A stretch of DNA of 64,000 nucleotides from Echinometra lucunter (GCA_029962745.1 CM057171.1:22924637-22988636); one strand, 5' to 3'. Shown: positions 11,664 through 23,616, counted from the first letter of the stretch. The notes: a model not told the origin generated them from the sequence alone. Program-made: numbers and translations.

Positions 11664-12163
11664 NNNNNNNNNNNNNNNNNNNNNNNNNNNNNNNNNNNNN
11701 NNNNNNNNNNNNNNNNNNNNNNNNNNNNNNNNNNNNNNNNNNNNNNNNNNNNNNNNNNNNNNNNNNNNNNNNNNNNNNNNNNNNNNNNNNNNNNNNNNNN
11801 NNNNNNNNNNNNNNNNNNNNNNNNNNNNNNNNNNNNNNNNNNNNNNNNNNNNNNNNNNNNNNNNNNNNNNNNNNNNNNNNNNNNNNNNNNNNNNNNNNNN
11901 NNNNNNNNNNNNNNNNNNNNNNNNNNNNNNNNNNNNNNNNNNNNNNNNNNNNNNNNNNNNNNNNNNNNNNNNNNNNNNNNNNNNNNNNNNNNNNNNNNNN
12001 NNNNNNNNNNNNNNNNNNNNNNNNNNNNNNNNNNNNNNNNNNNNNNNNNNNNNNNNNNNNNNNNNNNNNNNNNNNNNNNNNNNNNNNNNNNNNNNNNNNN
12101 NNNNNNNNNNNNNNNNNNNNNNNNNNNNNNNNNNNNNNNNNNNNNNNNNNNNNNNNNNNNNNN
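11664..12163. other. Assembly gap of 500 N
   Basis: Exactly 500 N, a typical placeholder size, so the true gap length is unknown. ORFs running through it are artefacts. An upstream exon of the SRCR gene could lie inside it. Confidence 0.99.
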
Positions 12164-12449
12164 ACTTAGTGACAATCTTATGCTTCTTTATCATCGTCGG
12201 ATCGTAGCGGTAAATACAATAGAAGCCAATCAAAGACTGACATTGTATTATTTGCACAAGTGTCTGTTTTCGTAGTTTTTATATCTGATATTAAACTGAC
12301 ATAAAACGTAAAAATAAAAATCTTTTTCTTCGGGAAATAATATTTACGATTTCCCATAACTTTCCTACTGAATAAAAGATATTTGGTGAATGCCGCACCT
12401 AAGTTATGGTTCATTTAACATTCTAAAAACCCATTTGCCATCTCTACAG

Positions 12450-12773
12450 AATACGCAGTAAGATTCGTTGCCCAAGGGGGAAGTAATTATGCACATGCGG
12501 GTCGTGTAGACGTGTACATCAACGGAGGATGGGGAACAATCTGTGCTTCTGACTGGGACATGAATGACGCTGAGGTGGTCTGCAAAGAGTTAGGAAAGGG
12601 CTATGCCAACACTGTAACGGTTACTGGTACGCTTCCGTCCGGATCTGGTACCAGGTGCTTGTCGAGTGTTAGATGTTACGGACATGAATCCCTGTTATCG
12701 GAGTGTGAGGTTACCCCAACTACGCGATCTAGCTCAACAAACGACAAGGGAATAGTCTGCTATCCTCCTCCAA
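12450..12773 (+). CDS. Internal exon encoding one SRCR domain
   Basis: A 324-bp exon lies between an acceptor (pyrimidine-rich tract, AG at 12,448-12,449) and a donor GTGAGT at 12,774. Both introns are phase 1, the usual symmetric arrangement for SRCR exons. The open frame starts before the first ATG (12,512), so that ATG is not a start. Read in frame from 12,452 it gives VRFVAQGG, then AGRVDVYINGGWGTIC, then DAEVVCKELGKG, then SSVRC, LLSEC and a final GIVC, which is the SRCR order. Six cysteines are visible, and the LGC cysteine of many SRCR domains is Lys here. SRCR domains act in extracellular ligand binding. Translation reads into a stop in the next intron, so splicing is required. The parent gene is not identified. 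Confidence 0.88.
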
Positions 12774-13245
12774 GTGAGTTTGTAGAAATGTAAAATTGGA
12801 GAGAAACAGAAGAGAGAACCCCGGAAAAGACTTTATAACCCTTGAACATGAAAGTAACGGAAGGACAGTCGTATAGATTATCCTGAGCTGAGTTATTGAC
12901 ATCAACAACGGAACCCTGTTTCTTTTTTTAAAAAATTATCATTACAAAATATCTTTTATTCAATTTCGAACATAATTGGATATGATGATAATAATATGTT
13001 GAATATATTGTTCGTGAAAGTATTATTCACTGTATTAATGTCCTTTTAGTTTCATAATTGCTACGATTCAAAATGCTCTATTCTTCGAAGCAGTGGCCCA
13101 TACCGACATATTTTTTAGAAGTATGCGTAATCGAGTTGCGTAGAATTTTTAAATGATTCATTAAAAAAGCATCGAAATAAATACTTTAAACCCTTTCAAA
13201 TGATTTTCTTCTACTTTTTGTTTAATTATCTTTTCTTTCTACTAG

Positions 13246-13510
13246 GTGAAGCAGGTTTGCGACTCAATTATGGACCTGATCAGTATTCAGGCTGGGTAGA
13301 GGTCAAGCTGGCAAGTGGCAGTTGGAGTAAATTGTATGGTAGTTTATAAGTATGATTGGTATTGTATTTGAAGTCGACAAGCATCTGTCGTCAGTTTGGA
13401 TTCGGGGAGCTCAACTGGTGGGATAGTTTTGAATATAGCAGCTCGATCAGTATGACTACAGTGTCGAATTATGCTTACGGGATTGCGGACCACCAAAGCT
13501 ATAGGTTTTT
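13246..13510 (+). pseudogene. Decayed second SRCR-type exon
   Basis: An acceptor (ctttctactag, AG 13,244-13,245) precedes a phase-1 start. The frame reads LRLNYGPDQYSGWVEVKL then SGSWSKLYG, similar to the start of an SRCR domain, and meets TAA at about 13,348. A second frame, from about 13,377, restores SICRQFGFGELNWWDSFEY. At least one indel plus the stop break the exon. Five further copies of this exon type lie downstream on the same strand (20.3, 29.8, 36.5, 37.0 and 56.0 kb). Confidence 0.7.
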
Positions 13511-13844
13511 TTTTTTTTCTGAACAGGTATTCCAAATAAAGAGGTTTGGTTGTGGAGTAATTTAAACTGTTAAAGGTTTAAGGTCGAGGGTGTGTATTAG
13601 CACGGCACCTCGTGAAATAGGCTCTAACAGTTTGGGTCTTTTTTTTTTCTGGGAGTCGGGAAGGGGAGGGGATAATGCGGTAGGCAACGCTATTTTATAA
13701 CAGTCAGTGGTCGACATGCATGGATCCGGTAATAAATGAATGTCTAGATCTCAGTCAGATCTATTGTTTTTTTGACCCATATGGTTAAACGATTGGCTAT
13801 GTAATACCTGAATGCAAAGAAAGCAACCACGGTACCAATGGTTT

Positions 13845-13984
13845 CAAGTCCTTCAGAGGGCCTCTGAAGGACTTGGTAATGAGGATTAATACCTTCCAAA
13901 CTAAGGGCATAGCACATCCGCTTGGTTTTGAACCCGGGTACTCTCGGTTACGAGACCACTGCTCTATCACTGAGCCACAGCGCC
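13845..13984 (-). repeat. tRNA-derived SINE with perfect 15-bp hairpin
   Basis: The tRNA-like head is on the minus strand (13,984 down to 13,922). Its A-box is tggctcagtgatagagc and its B-box position reads gggttcaaaacc. The other end is a perfect hairpin with 15-bp arms and a single-base loop (13,845-13,875). A degenerate relative is at 3,001-3,115. The stretch 13,985-14,925 has only T/A-rich DNA and short random ORFs. Confidence 0.65.
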
Positions 13985-14929
13985 TCCTCTATCAAAGGAA
14001 AAGAATCACGTTTTAATTTCCAGTAGAGCAATTTTTGTCATTAATTATTATCATTTTTTTTAGTTTTGCACTCAAACAATTTTTACATCACATTAAATCT
14101 GAACGTTTATGCTTCATGAACATAACAATTCTAACACAAAACAAGTTTAATAGGGACAGACACGTTTCTTAGGTCTAGTTCTGATATCTTTCTGAACAAA
14201 TAATGCAGCACGGAGTTTGGTCGAGACAGACGACCCATTAGACCTAAATTTCCAGCATTGCACAGTCGTTTGCCTGTTGGGTCACTGAAAGTTATATTTG
14301 CCATCTTGTAATCTCTTCAAAACAACCGCTTTGGCTTGTTTTTCGCCTTTTTCCACCAATCGGATCCCATTATTTCCAGCTTTTTATAAAATCAATGAAT
14401 CTTTCTCTGTAACTTAATGGAAAGTATGATGTTGACCCGATTGAAAAAAAAAAAAAAAAAACATAAGAAGAATGGCATTTTGATCAGTCATAGAATATAA
14501 GTTTTATCGAAATATGAATATCAATTTGGGCTTTCATTAAAACAAAATATGCCCAATGATCATAGGGTAATGAATGAAAAAGAAACCCCATTGTTTTTTC
14601 ACATATATCTCCAAAAATGTTATAAAAAAGAACGAACAGATTAAGCGAAGGGCCAAAGTCAAATATCCCGCTTAGTTTTTTAGTTAATTCCACCATCTGT
14701 ACAAGATAAGTAGATGTCACGTTAGTGATCTTATTTTTTTTTAAATTGCTGCTTGACTCCAAAATGAAGAATATAGAAACATACGGCATGAAGTTATATT
14801 TCGAATTTAATTAAAAGTTCTCTTTTGCTTTTTGTCTTGATTTTCAGTGGGGTATACACACATGTAAATGCATTAAATGAATTGCAAATAACAAATAAAC
14901 TTAACTTTTATAAAAGAACATTCTCCTGG

Positions 14930-15190
14930 GGTCGGCTGCACTCATCTTTGCCATCAGTTCTGGCTGGATCGCTTGGCTGCACTTTGTCAAGCCCACTCGG
15001 CCCCTCAGCTAGACGCTCTTCTTTGGCAGTCGTTCCAGCCCCTTTGGCCTCCGCGGATGGCGTCGTCCCATGCCAGAGCCCCTAGACCAGCGATGTGGTT
15101 TCAGTCAGCGGCAAGGTGACCGGACGAGATCGAGCCCTGACGATGAGGGAGAACCGGATGGCAGCTGGACTCGCCTCTCGTCCCGACGTG
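14930..15190. other. GC-rich island of unknown origin
   Basis: About 260 bp are clearly richer in G+C than their AT-rich flanks and have coding-like texture. The ORF at 14,825-15,085 (LHSSLPSVLAGS, SARRSSLAVVP) matches no family I know. It could be a retroelement fragment or an imported segment. The stretch 15,191-15,720 shows nothing further. Confidence 0.4.
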
Positions 15191-15723
15191 GAATACCCTC
15201 AGAAAAACTTAAGTCCCTAGATGGAGATCTGTAATCTGTAGTAGCTGTGGTTCCTCTCGAATCCCTAATTCTAAGCTCTACATTTACCCTTCTCTCGCAA
15301 AGAAATTACTGTTAAGATAATACAAAATATGTGAAACTGAGCAGAAAACTTGACAAAGGAAAATATTCTACTTTCTATACAAGGACTACTCTGGCTTCCT
15401 AAGTTAAAAGCAAACAGCTGTAAAAACGAATACATTACACCCCTATTCATGCTCCAGACAATACCGTTTAGCCAGAGGACTATTACACAATATTACTATA
15501 GATTCGGATTAAAAGCCTAAGCTTTCTTGAACTTAATTACAATACTGTGAACGTCCAGTGACATACATAACTCAATATAATTAACCCAGCAAGTCGTTAC
15601 CCTTTCTGGTTTCATTTAAATACTATGTCTGGCTTTAAAATAAAAGCAATTAAATTTCTTTCCTGACAGCAGAGCATGCTCATTTTCAAGGTTAAAATCC
15701 AAGATGGCTTCCAAAATGTCCGA

Positions 15724-16127
15724 TATCTTGACGGCGTATCCGGACACCTTCCCCATGGACATCCACCCCTCGGATAACCACTCCTAGGATAACTACCCTC
15801 CAGGACAAACACCCCCGGACAACTAACCCCCAGACAACTACCCCCTAGGGCAACCACCCTCAAGGATAACTACCCCCGGGGAACTAACCCCTAGGGCAAC
15901 CACCCTCCAGGACAACTACCCCCGGTCAACTACCCCCAGACAACTACCCCCTAGGGCAACTACACTCTAGGACAACTACCCCCTAGGGCAACCACCCTCT
16001 AGGACAACTACTCCCCCCGACAACTATCCCAGACAAATACCCATGGACAAGTACCACCACACAACTATCCCCTTGGGCAACCATACACTCCAACAAATAC
16101 CCCCCCCCCCACACACACACGCAACTA
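15724..16127. repeat. C-rich minisatellite array (CAACTACCCCCTAGG-type unit)
   Basis: About twenty degenerate copies of a 14-18-bp unit close to ggacaactacccccta fill the region, with C on the plus strand. It is the first of four arrays of the same motif; two (18,010 and 19,018) lie in the opposite orientation. The Gly/Pro-rich ORFs on the minus strand are translations of the array. Confidence 0.85.
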
Positions 16128-16696
16128 CATATAGTGTCCTGTTTTACTGCGGCCCATGGGCATAAATAGGTGCATTTTTTTTTCATCCTGAATGAATATT
16201 TCCCGTTTAGTTTTTTTTTTCTTTCTTTTTTTTTGCTTGCTTGTTCGCTTGCATAACTGTTACCATATCTCGGGTCTATGTTTGATTTAGAAAAATAGGA
16301 TAAAAATAATTAATCATATCGTATTAAATGAGAATGGGTAGTTTTGATTATTCCAACCTTCCTTAAACGTACGAGTGAGGTAAGCAGGCATATGAATAGA
16401 GTGGATAAGGCTGCGGTTCCCACCTCTCACACACACACACACATGAACAAACAGATAAAGTTTAAAGAATTATAATTTTATTCGGGAACCTCCACTTCAC
16501 ATTTAAGCATTGAAATGCTTTCTTTGTAATCTTTATATCTTATCTATTCCATTTTAGGTTTTATTTTGAATTATAGGTGCCTGAAATTAAATGTACATTT
16601 TTCTATCTCTATACACTCGCTAAAAAAAAAAAGAACTGAAATGTTGATATTCCAATTTCAGAAATATTTCTGGCCCATGGATAAAATTATTTAAGA

Positions 16697-16808
16697 ACCC
16701 GGGCCCTAGGAAAACCATCCTCTAGGACAAGTACCCCCAGACAGCTACCTCCTAGGACAACCATCCTCTAGGACATCTTCTTGACAACTACCATCTATTA
16801 AAGGACAA
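16697..16808. repeat. Second C-rich array of the same minisatellite
   Basis: Units such as ccctaggaaaaccatcctc and taggacaagtacccccag continue the 15.7-kb motif after a 570-bp interval. That interval contains AC repeats and a T-rich segment. Confidence 0.75.
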
Positions 16809-17533
16809 TAACTAAAGGTTATTATCAATCGGACAACAACCAACATAACAACCAAAACGTAGGTCAACAATTCCCCTAAACAGTTACAACTCACAGTTAT
16901 TCGACGGCATTTAAACTGATTTCAACAAAGGGAGGACGTGGGAGGGTGGGGGGGGGGGGGGCATGTGGTGACCAACAATCAATAAGGGTATAATAAGTAT
17001 CAGGAGGAGGGGGTATCTACCTCCCATGTTAAGAAACTTTTGGAAATCTGATTATGAATAGAGGGATTTTGGTGCATTATAATGTTAGAATTCACCACAC
17101 CACGTGAAAAATTATGTGATTGCAGTTGCAAGTGTCTCAACCCTTCAGCACTGGGGGAGGGGGGGGGGGGGGATATACCCCGTATTACATTTTTAAAATT
17201 ATTCTCATTATTCTCATTTTTGTTATTTGTTTGTCGTCATCTGTGACTGGGAGGCAAAAAGCGAACTGAACCACTGTACCATTAGGTCTCTCCTCCCGAT
17301 ATCGGACTGATTGGGGGTGTGCAGGTGAACCACATACACCAGAGTTTCCACCTACTCTTATACGAATTGTGCAGTGCAATCTTTAATGTGCAAAGGTGGT
17401 GACTCTCTTTACACGGGACCTGCATTAAACGTCCTATCCGAGGGACGGAGTGTTTTCCACTGTAGCATAGCCTGCGTCTATGAACCAGGGGAGGGGCACG
17501 ATAACACAAAACGTAGGCTTCAGTCATTCACCT

Positions 17534-17601
17534 AGGATGGAATTGAACCCACGATCTGTCGTTCGACAGGCAGACGCTTTACCGACTGAGCCAACTTGCT
17601 T
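17534..17601 (-). repeat. tRNA-like sequence (SINE head or tRNA relic)
   Basis: On the minus strand an A-box ttggctcagtcggtaaagc is followed by a B-box-like gggttcaattcc, with an anticodon-arm-like hairpin (ctgtc/gacag) between them. The hairpin loop is too short for a normal anticodon, so I do not call a tRNA gene. Poly-G runs at 16,940-16,960 and 17,155-17,172 lie upstream. Confidence 0.5.
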
Positions 17602-18009
17602 CATGAACTAAGCAATCTCGCTCCCTTTCTGTTTTAAAAGTTGGGTGTTTAAACTCGGTGTTTGATGGTGCTTTGTACTGTTGAATTTTCCATCAAATAT
17701 GGGGAAAAAATTGTGTTTTTTTTTCAAGGATAACGTTCTGTGAAGTTCTATGATATATTATTCAATATTAATTACCAACTGGGAAGGGTATTATAAGAGG
17801 TTGCTCTCCCACAGTAGGATCTTCTGGAAATTTGGGCGTTATAACCAAGGGTTTGGGTGAGTATAAGTAGGCCTATGCATTTTCACGAATAATAAATCCA
17901 ATATCTTGCCGTGTTTCCTACTGAAAAGGCGAATTAAAAAAAGCCACCTTCAATGAAATTCAGACAGAATCTTTTGCCCCAAATGATAATCATAACTGTC
18001 ACTTCGTAT

Positions 18010-18200
18010 CAGGACAACTCCGCCGGGAGGACAGCTTCCCCGGGGACTGGGGGAGTTGTCCTTTAGGGAGTTGTCATCCGGGAAAGGTGTCCTCCGGGGA
18101 GAGTTGCCCTGGGGGGGGGGGGGGAGCTGTGCTCCAGAGGGAGTTGTCAGGTGGGAATCATATCGGGGGAGTTGTCCTCCCGGGGGAGTTGTTCTAGAAC
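18010..18200. repeat. G-rich minisatellite array, inverted relative to 15.7 kb
   Basis: Units of the form gggagttgtcctccgggg repeat across 190 bp. This is the complement of the 15.7-kb unit in a more degenerate state. Multiple G-runs on the plus strand make quadruplex formation possible. Confidence 0.8.
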
Positions 18201-18207
18201 CCTGTCA

Positions 18208-18262
18208 CTTGTATAGCGCATAATCCATTAAAACTGCTGTATGCGCTATAGAGTTATCTAAG
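18208..18262. repeat. Stem-loop repeat (TATAGCGCATA...TATGCGCTATA)
   Basis: Two inverted arms, tatagcgcata and tatgcgctata, flank an aatccatt-containing loop. A similar ggcgctta/taagcgc hairpin is at 45,096-45,140. The two may be ends of a dispersed repeat family; the class is not known. Confidence 0.5.
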
Positions 18263-19017
18263 ATTACAGTACCAACAGATCTGTCTTTTGATTCCTCTTA
18301 ATAATAACAATAGTCATGAAACAACACACAGAAAGTGAAACATATAAAAAGGATTGATTCCAGAAAAATAAATCGTGTGTGAACATGATTTTCTTTGTTT
18401 TTCAATTGAATTTGTCATTTTTTTTAGTGACGTTTATTTTAATGCCGGATTTTGTAGAATTTTGCCCGAATGTACTTAAATTTTTGCCGAAATTTATCAT
18501 TAATTTGCCAATTTTTTTTCTCCCAAAAGAAGGGGCGCAGTGCCCCTGCCCCAAATGACAATGAAATGAGCGTGTTAAAAATTGTCTTATTTCATAACAA
18601 ACTTAGGTGTCTCGAACGTGTGAAGTTCTGATTATCCTCACCATGATTATGATAGTGTCTTTGATGGAAGTCATTTTATGCTAGCATTCATAGATTTTTT
18701 TGATGGTGAAAAGACATTAATTTCAGAAAATTGTGTTCCCTGTTGCTTTCTCATCCATCTTAATATGTTTGTAAACCCGATACTATTTTCTTTAATTTTT
18801 TTTTAATGCGAAAAACTAGGTTTTATTGTTGGAGGTTGGCGTAGGAACAATTAAGCGAGCAAGCATGAGCGAAAACAAACACTTCTCTTTAATAAAATTT
18901 GGTATATCATCTGTGTTTTAATAAATTGTGCTAAAAGCCATATCTTATTCTGTTTTGGCGAGCGAGCGTAGCGAACGAGCACAAGCTAGTTCACTGTGAT
19001 GGTAAGTCCAATTTGGG

Positions 19018-19243
19018 GTACGCTTCCCAGAGGGTGGCTATCCTTGGATAATTGGGGGTAGTTGTGCGGGGGTAGTTGTCTAGGGGTAGTTGTCCGGGGA
19101 TAGTTGTCCTATAGGGTAGTTGTCCTAGGGGATACCTGTCCGGGGAATACTTGTCGGGGGGGGGGGGGTACTTGTCCTAGGGGGTGGTTATCGTAGGGGT
19201 CGTTATCTGGGGGATGGTTGTTCAGGGGGTAGTTGCCCTAGAA
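19018..19243. repeat. Fourth minisatellite array, G-rich strand
   Basis: Repeated units of the form gggggtagttgtcctagg include a G10 run at about 19,158. Upstream (18,955-18,985) lies a single gcgagcgagcgtagcgaacgag motif, related to the motif inside the hAT elements of this window. The stretch 18,263-18,950 has no recognised gene. Confidence 0.8.
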
Positions 19244-19540
19244 CCATTTTGACGGAATTCAATTTTTTTCATGATAAAATTTGATAGAAACATCTTATTG
19301 CAACATGACAAATGTAGAGTGATGCCATTTGCCATTTAAAATGTTATTTTTACCAAGATCTGCAACTGGTGATAAAGTGGTAAGTTTCTTTCAGAAAGAA
19401 AATCTTGTGATTCATGAGATTTAACAGGGTGGAAACTTTGGTCATGAAAGGGTCTGAATGATTCCTGCCTGTTTGTTCATTCGCATATAAACCTGCAGAC
19501 TGACTATATTCTATGAGACTTCGTAGTAGACATGGAACTT

Positions 19541-19869
19541 TAAGGGACATTTAGACTGAGTGGACGAGAACGGCGTTCCTGTAGTTCAGTTGTGCATGTT
19601 AACACGGTTGTCTACCATCGTTGACTTCAGACTGAAACCTTTTAGATTAGTCGACGATACGTCGACACTGGGCAGTAAACGTGATGACGTCATGAGCGCC
19701 ATGCAAATGTGGGTTTCAGTGAACGCCGTTCTATATTTAGGTCGACGGAAAATTGAAGTGGACGCGTTCTCGATTTGGGTAGTGAACGAGGGAGACGATG
19801 TCATGCAGCGCAGTGCCTAGAAATGACGTCATCACGTAGCAGTTCGACGTGCAAATCTAAAAGTCCCTA
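19541..19869. mobile_element. Probable MITE with AGGGACWTTTAGA ends
   Basis: The left end reads agggacatttagactg and the right, on the other strand, agggacttttagatttg. The interior has gtcgacg-type short palindromes and several tgacgtca motifs. I could not identify a target-site duplication. The overlapping ORFs on the two strands (19,560-19,820 and 19,586-19,804) are shadows of this repeat. Confidence 0.5.
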
Positions 19870-20337
19870 TTGGTAATTGAAATGCATGCGTACACGGTCT
19901 TAATCATGAAGTTCAATGACGTTTTTATCTGTTTCTTTAGACTGTTTTAAAATTTTCTTCTTAACGTTGTCTAATGAACAGGTGAATGTGAGTTTCATTT
20001 ATAATGGTGAATTATTTGCTTTTTTTGTTTGATCATTCCTATGAGTACAATAACATGGGTGAATGAGTATTAAGTAAGTGCGGGTTTACATCGTTAACGT
20101 GATAAAATTTGTAAATCGAAAACCCTTATGATAACATTTCATTTTGTTTTCCTGACTTCTCAATCTAGGAGTGAATGCTATGTGACTCTGGACAGCTAAG
20201 CCTACCTGAGCTTGATCAAACTCATTGGTCTTCATCGGCCTGGCAAGGCGGCAATACAAATAGGCTTTCAAGGTCAACTACTTTTGCGGAAATTCACAAA
20301 AGAGGTTGATCAATAAACACTTCACGATATCAACTAC

Positions 20338-20520
20338 CAAATAAGGCAGGCATTAAACTCTACAATGGACCTGATCAATATTCAGGATAGGTCGACTTTA
20401 GTTGGTTAGCTACAGTTGAAGAAGACTGTACTACGATTGGCTCATTGGTCTTAGTATTTGAAGACGGCGAGCATCTGTCGTTAGCTTGGATTCACAAAGC
20501 TCAATCATGTCAGTGGGATG
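20338..20520 (+). pseudogene. SRCR-type exon remnant
   Basis: At the base level it aligns with 13,250-13,440. Shared landmarks are the PDQYSG codons (cctgatcaatattcagg) and gagcatctgtcg. The frame has stops, including one directly after the PDQYSG codons. It is a clear decayed copy and not a usable exon. The stretch 20,521-21,130 contains nothing I recognise. Confidence 0.6.
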
Positions 20521-21139
20521 TTTCATAAACCTACTCGTACAGTAATATGCTAAGACGTACCTAAAGTTAATTTAGACCGCTAGACTTTGAACAGCGCCAT
20601 AGTAATCCATATCTAGCTTGCAGATTAGAATAAGAGATTAACTGCGTTTTGCTTCCTATTTCAACCAAACACTCTTTTGAAAATGAGGACTTTTGTATTA
20701 AAAAGGCCATAACTTCTACTTAAACAAGCTTTTACTGCCAGTATATTCTGAGTTTGTTCAATAGAAAGTGGTGCATGAGTAGAACTCTTTCAAAAGCTGA
20801 GCAAGGACAGCGCTGTTTAGGAGGGTGAGTTCAATTCATCGAGCTTACCTGAGTGTCGAAGCTATAGGTGGTTCTCACACAACTATCGAATATATCCTAT
20901 TTGCCGTAATCTAATTTTATTTCTCCATTGGGAAAATTAAAAAACACAACTTCTTTAAAAATCACTTGACTGGATTACGTTGCTTAAATCGCTTAAAAAG
21001 ACAATTCTGAAAATTTTATGTGATCAGTCCATGTTTGAGTAGCTCTCACATTGCGAAACCAGACATGCTACAAAATACCTCATTGATTTGTTTCTGCTGA
21101 CGCATTTTTCTTCCCTTCTCTCTACAAAGGGACTAGCTT

Positions 21140-21235
21140 CTTATTGCCCGTTATTTATTTATTCATTTATTCATTTATTGATTTATTTATTTGTTTATTT
21201 ATTTATTTATTCATTTCGTTTTATTTACACAGCGT
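21140..21235. repeat. ATTT/ATTC microsatellite with repeat tail
   Basis: TTTA and TTCA tetranucleotides run from about 21,145 to 21,222, then a tail containing acagcgtggccccgtcag. Such runs commonly end retroposons; the parent is not identified. Confidence 0.7.
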
Positions 21236-21689
21236 GGCCCCGTCAGTAATCAAGTACTGTTTTCCACGGCCCATGCAAACAAATATATTGTGACGAAATC
21301 GGGTCACTGGTATCTTGATGCCCAGCAGCCAAATCTGTCAGGATGCCTGCTGCTGGTAGGCTACTAAGTCGGGCTTCTTAATTTCTAGCTGTGGATCCGT
21401 TAGGGGTATACTGTCCCTAATTGACTTTGACACCACCGCTTCTGGTTCTACTCGGCACTACCAGAGAGTTTCAGGTCTACAGTACACCGTCAGACAACCA
21501 CCGGCCTGCATGTAGCTACACCGCCAAGCGACCACTTGTCTGTTTGTGAACTATCTCCAGGCAGCTACCAGTCTGCTTGCATACAACCAGACCACAAGCA
21601 GGTCTGCAGTGACGACCTGACCACCATTCTGCAGTAGACGACCAGACCACTAACAGGTCTGCAGTAGACGGCTAGATGACCAGTCCTGC

Positions 21690-21945
21690 TACCGGACGTG
21701 ATTTTTTTTTTCCTACGATATTTTTGTCTCTGGTGCACGCGCACCTGATCCTTTCCGAGCTGAATCATTAATATTTATTAATGTATGTCCGACGTCACGA
21801 ATCGAGTGAGTTATACGTCTACCTCTGATCTCATCATAACGGCGGTCGGTGTGCGATCAGTGTCCCATATGCGACCACTGATCTGCACGGAGAGTGGAGA
21901 GCTTTGCACGTTAGAAAATCAGGTACAAGTAAGTGAGGTTTTGAT
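21690..21945 (+). repeat. Inverted repeat arm with conserved short ORF start and splice-donor-like site
   Basis: It matches the reverse complement of 25,155-25,395. Both arms hold an aatatttat AT-box, then an ATG (21,869 here; 25,246 on the minus strand there) opening MRPLICTESGE. In this arm a GTAAGT donor-like site follows about 65 bp after the ATG. Both frames stay open to that point. This could be a first exon of a duplicated gene or element. I do not recognise the peptide. Confidence 0.5.
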
Positions 21946-21948
21946 TCG

Positions 21949-22384
21949 AAAAATTTGTACATAATTCCATCTCTTGTTATTTGCATTCAAATAACACCAT
22001 TTAACTTTTTTTCCCTTCTTTTTTCAGCCCCAAAGTTTCTTTTTTGAAGGGGGGGGGGGGGTTTAATCGGTATGCTGATGCATAGTTACAGTACAGTAGA
22101 CCCTATACTGTAGGCTACTCACTGCACTAGTCACTAACTTAGACCTAAGTTAGAGGATCTACTGACTGTATGATGGGAGCCCTATGTCTGATCCCCTATT
22201 CTTCTTTAATTTTAAGTCAAATTTTAGTTGCTCAGACATAGGGTTCCCCTTCATAACGTATGTATCTAGCCCCCCCCCCCTTCAAAAAGAAACTGGGGCT
22301 TAAAAAAAAACTTGAATAGTGTTATTTGAATGAAGATAACAAGAGATGGAATTATGTACAAATTATTTGAATCAAAACGATTGT
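21949..22384. repeat. Large imperfect palindrome with G/C-run centre arms
   Basis: Arms of about 130 bp (from 21,949 and back from 22,384) are inverted copies. Shared landmarks are ttgtacataattccatctc, gttatttg and cagccccaaagtttctt. Each arm ends inwards in a poly-G or poly-C run. The spacer of about 170 bp has smaller palindromes (gacctaagttag, gacatagggyyccc). The structure resembles a foldback element. Confidence 0.7.
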
Positions 22385-23608
22385 CACATGGATGTACTAA
22401 AATGATAACTCTATAATACACATCTATATTACAATTTATTTCAGTTCTATCGTTTGTTTACAAAATGAAATCATTTCCGTTTTTCTTTTTTAGCGAAAGA
22501 GAATCAAGACTTATAAAAGTTCACATATGAAAAATACTCTTCTGTTTCACATCAAACTGACAAAATTAATATCATGTCAGAATACCATGCTCCAACAACA
22601 ACAACAAAAATCATCTCCACCAACCTTGACCTTTTGACACCTTAAAACCACTGATTTGTTTGAGACACACACAAAAAATATTTGAACATCACAACTGCAT
22701 GAAAAGATCCTGTACTGATCTCATCAATTCAACTTCAATGTTTCCTTTCACTATCTCAAACGACACAGATATTCAGATTTGTGTCATTTTTGTAACTGTA
22801 AAATACTCTTGCAAATTCCCGTATAAATCCACCTTCATAAAATTATATCGTCAACAAAGTTCTTCAAAATACCTCAACTAACCATCATTCTACTAATCAC
22901 ACTTCAATATCCAAAGTTTTAACTAATATCCTCTTTCCATCGGACCAATCACTGAAATCCAGTCCAAAGTTTCCAAAAAGGCACAATAACTTCAACTTCA
23001 ACTAGACTATCTCATCCTAACTAGCGAAACTTCATATCATATCTTTATCTATTATGACATCATGAGAGGATCCTGTACTGACCCACATTCAACATCAACA
23101 AAAATATATATAACAAAACTTATAACTCCTTTCAGCTCTTCATACATCTTCAGCATAATGCAATAAAAAAAAGAACAAGAAAAGAAAGAAATCTGTGAGA
23201 CTTAACACTGTAAAACCAGTTTTTTTCAATTATGTGATCAGGAAGAGAAAACAGTCTCAATCTCATTAGAGTTCATCATTCAAAGGAAAATAATGCTCCT
23301 CTTGAGATTTTCCTTAGCAGAATTCATTATATATCACCGCTTCCTGCAATTCGTATTCAGCGACGACTACCAAACACCGATATAAAAAACAAAAACAGGC
23401 ATGACATGTGGGTCCTGAATGGGGAAATACGTCCCTTCTCCGCACCATCTATCCTGCCATCTATAAATTAAAATATGTCAAAAGGCTTTCTACAATATGT
23501 TCTTACAAACATCCACAAAATTCATCTTCGTTTGGCCGATTACGCAAAACACAATAAAAGCCTGTTTAAGCTTTCTATCATCAAAACTGTACTTGTTTAA
23601 AACAATTT
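22385..23608. other. No gene recognised
   Basis: AT-rich sequence with a repeated agatcctgtactga phrase (22,706 and about 23,067). The 73-residue ORF at 22,660-22,881 has no family features. I see no splice-supported exon. Confidence 0.5.
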
Positions 23609-23616
23609 CAAACATT

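Noticed and set aside
11643..12257. Long ORFs on both strands
   Set aside because: They run through 500 N and have no real sequence.
13922..13984. Functional tRNA gene
   Set aside because: The B-box carries an extra A run, and the sequence is joined to a family-specific hairpin shared with another degenerate copy.
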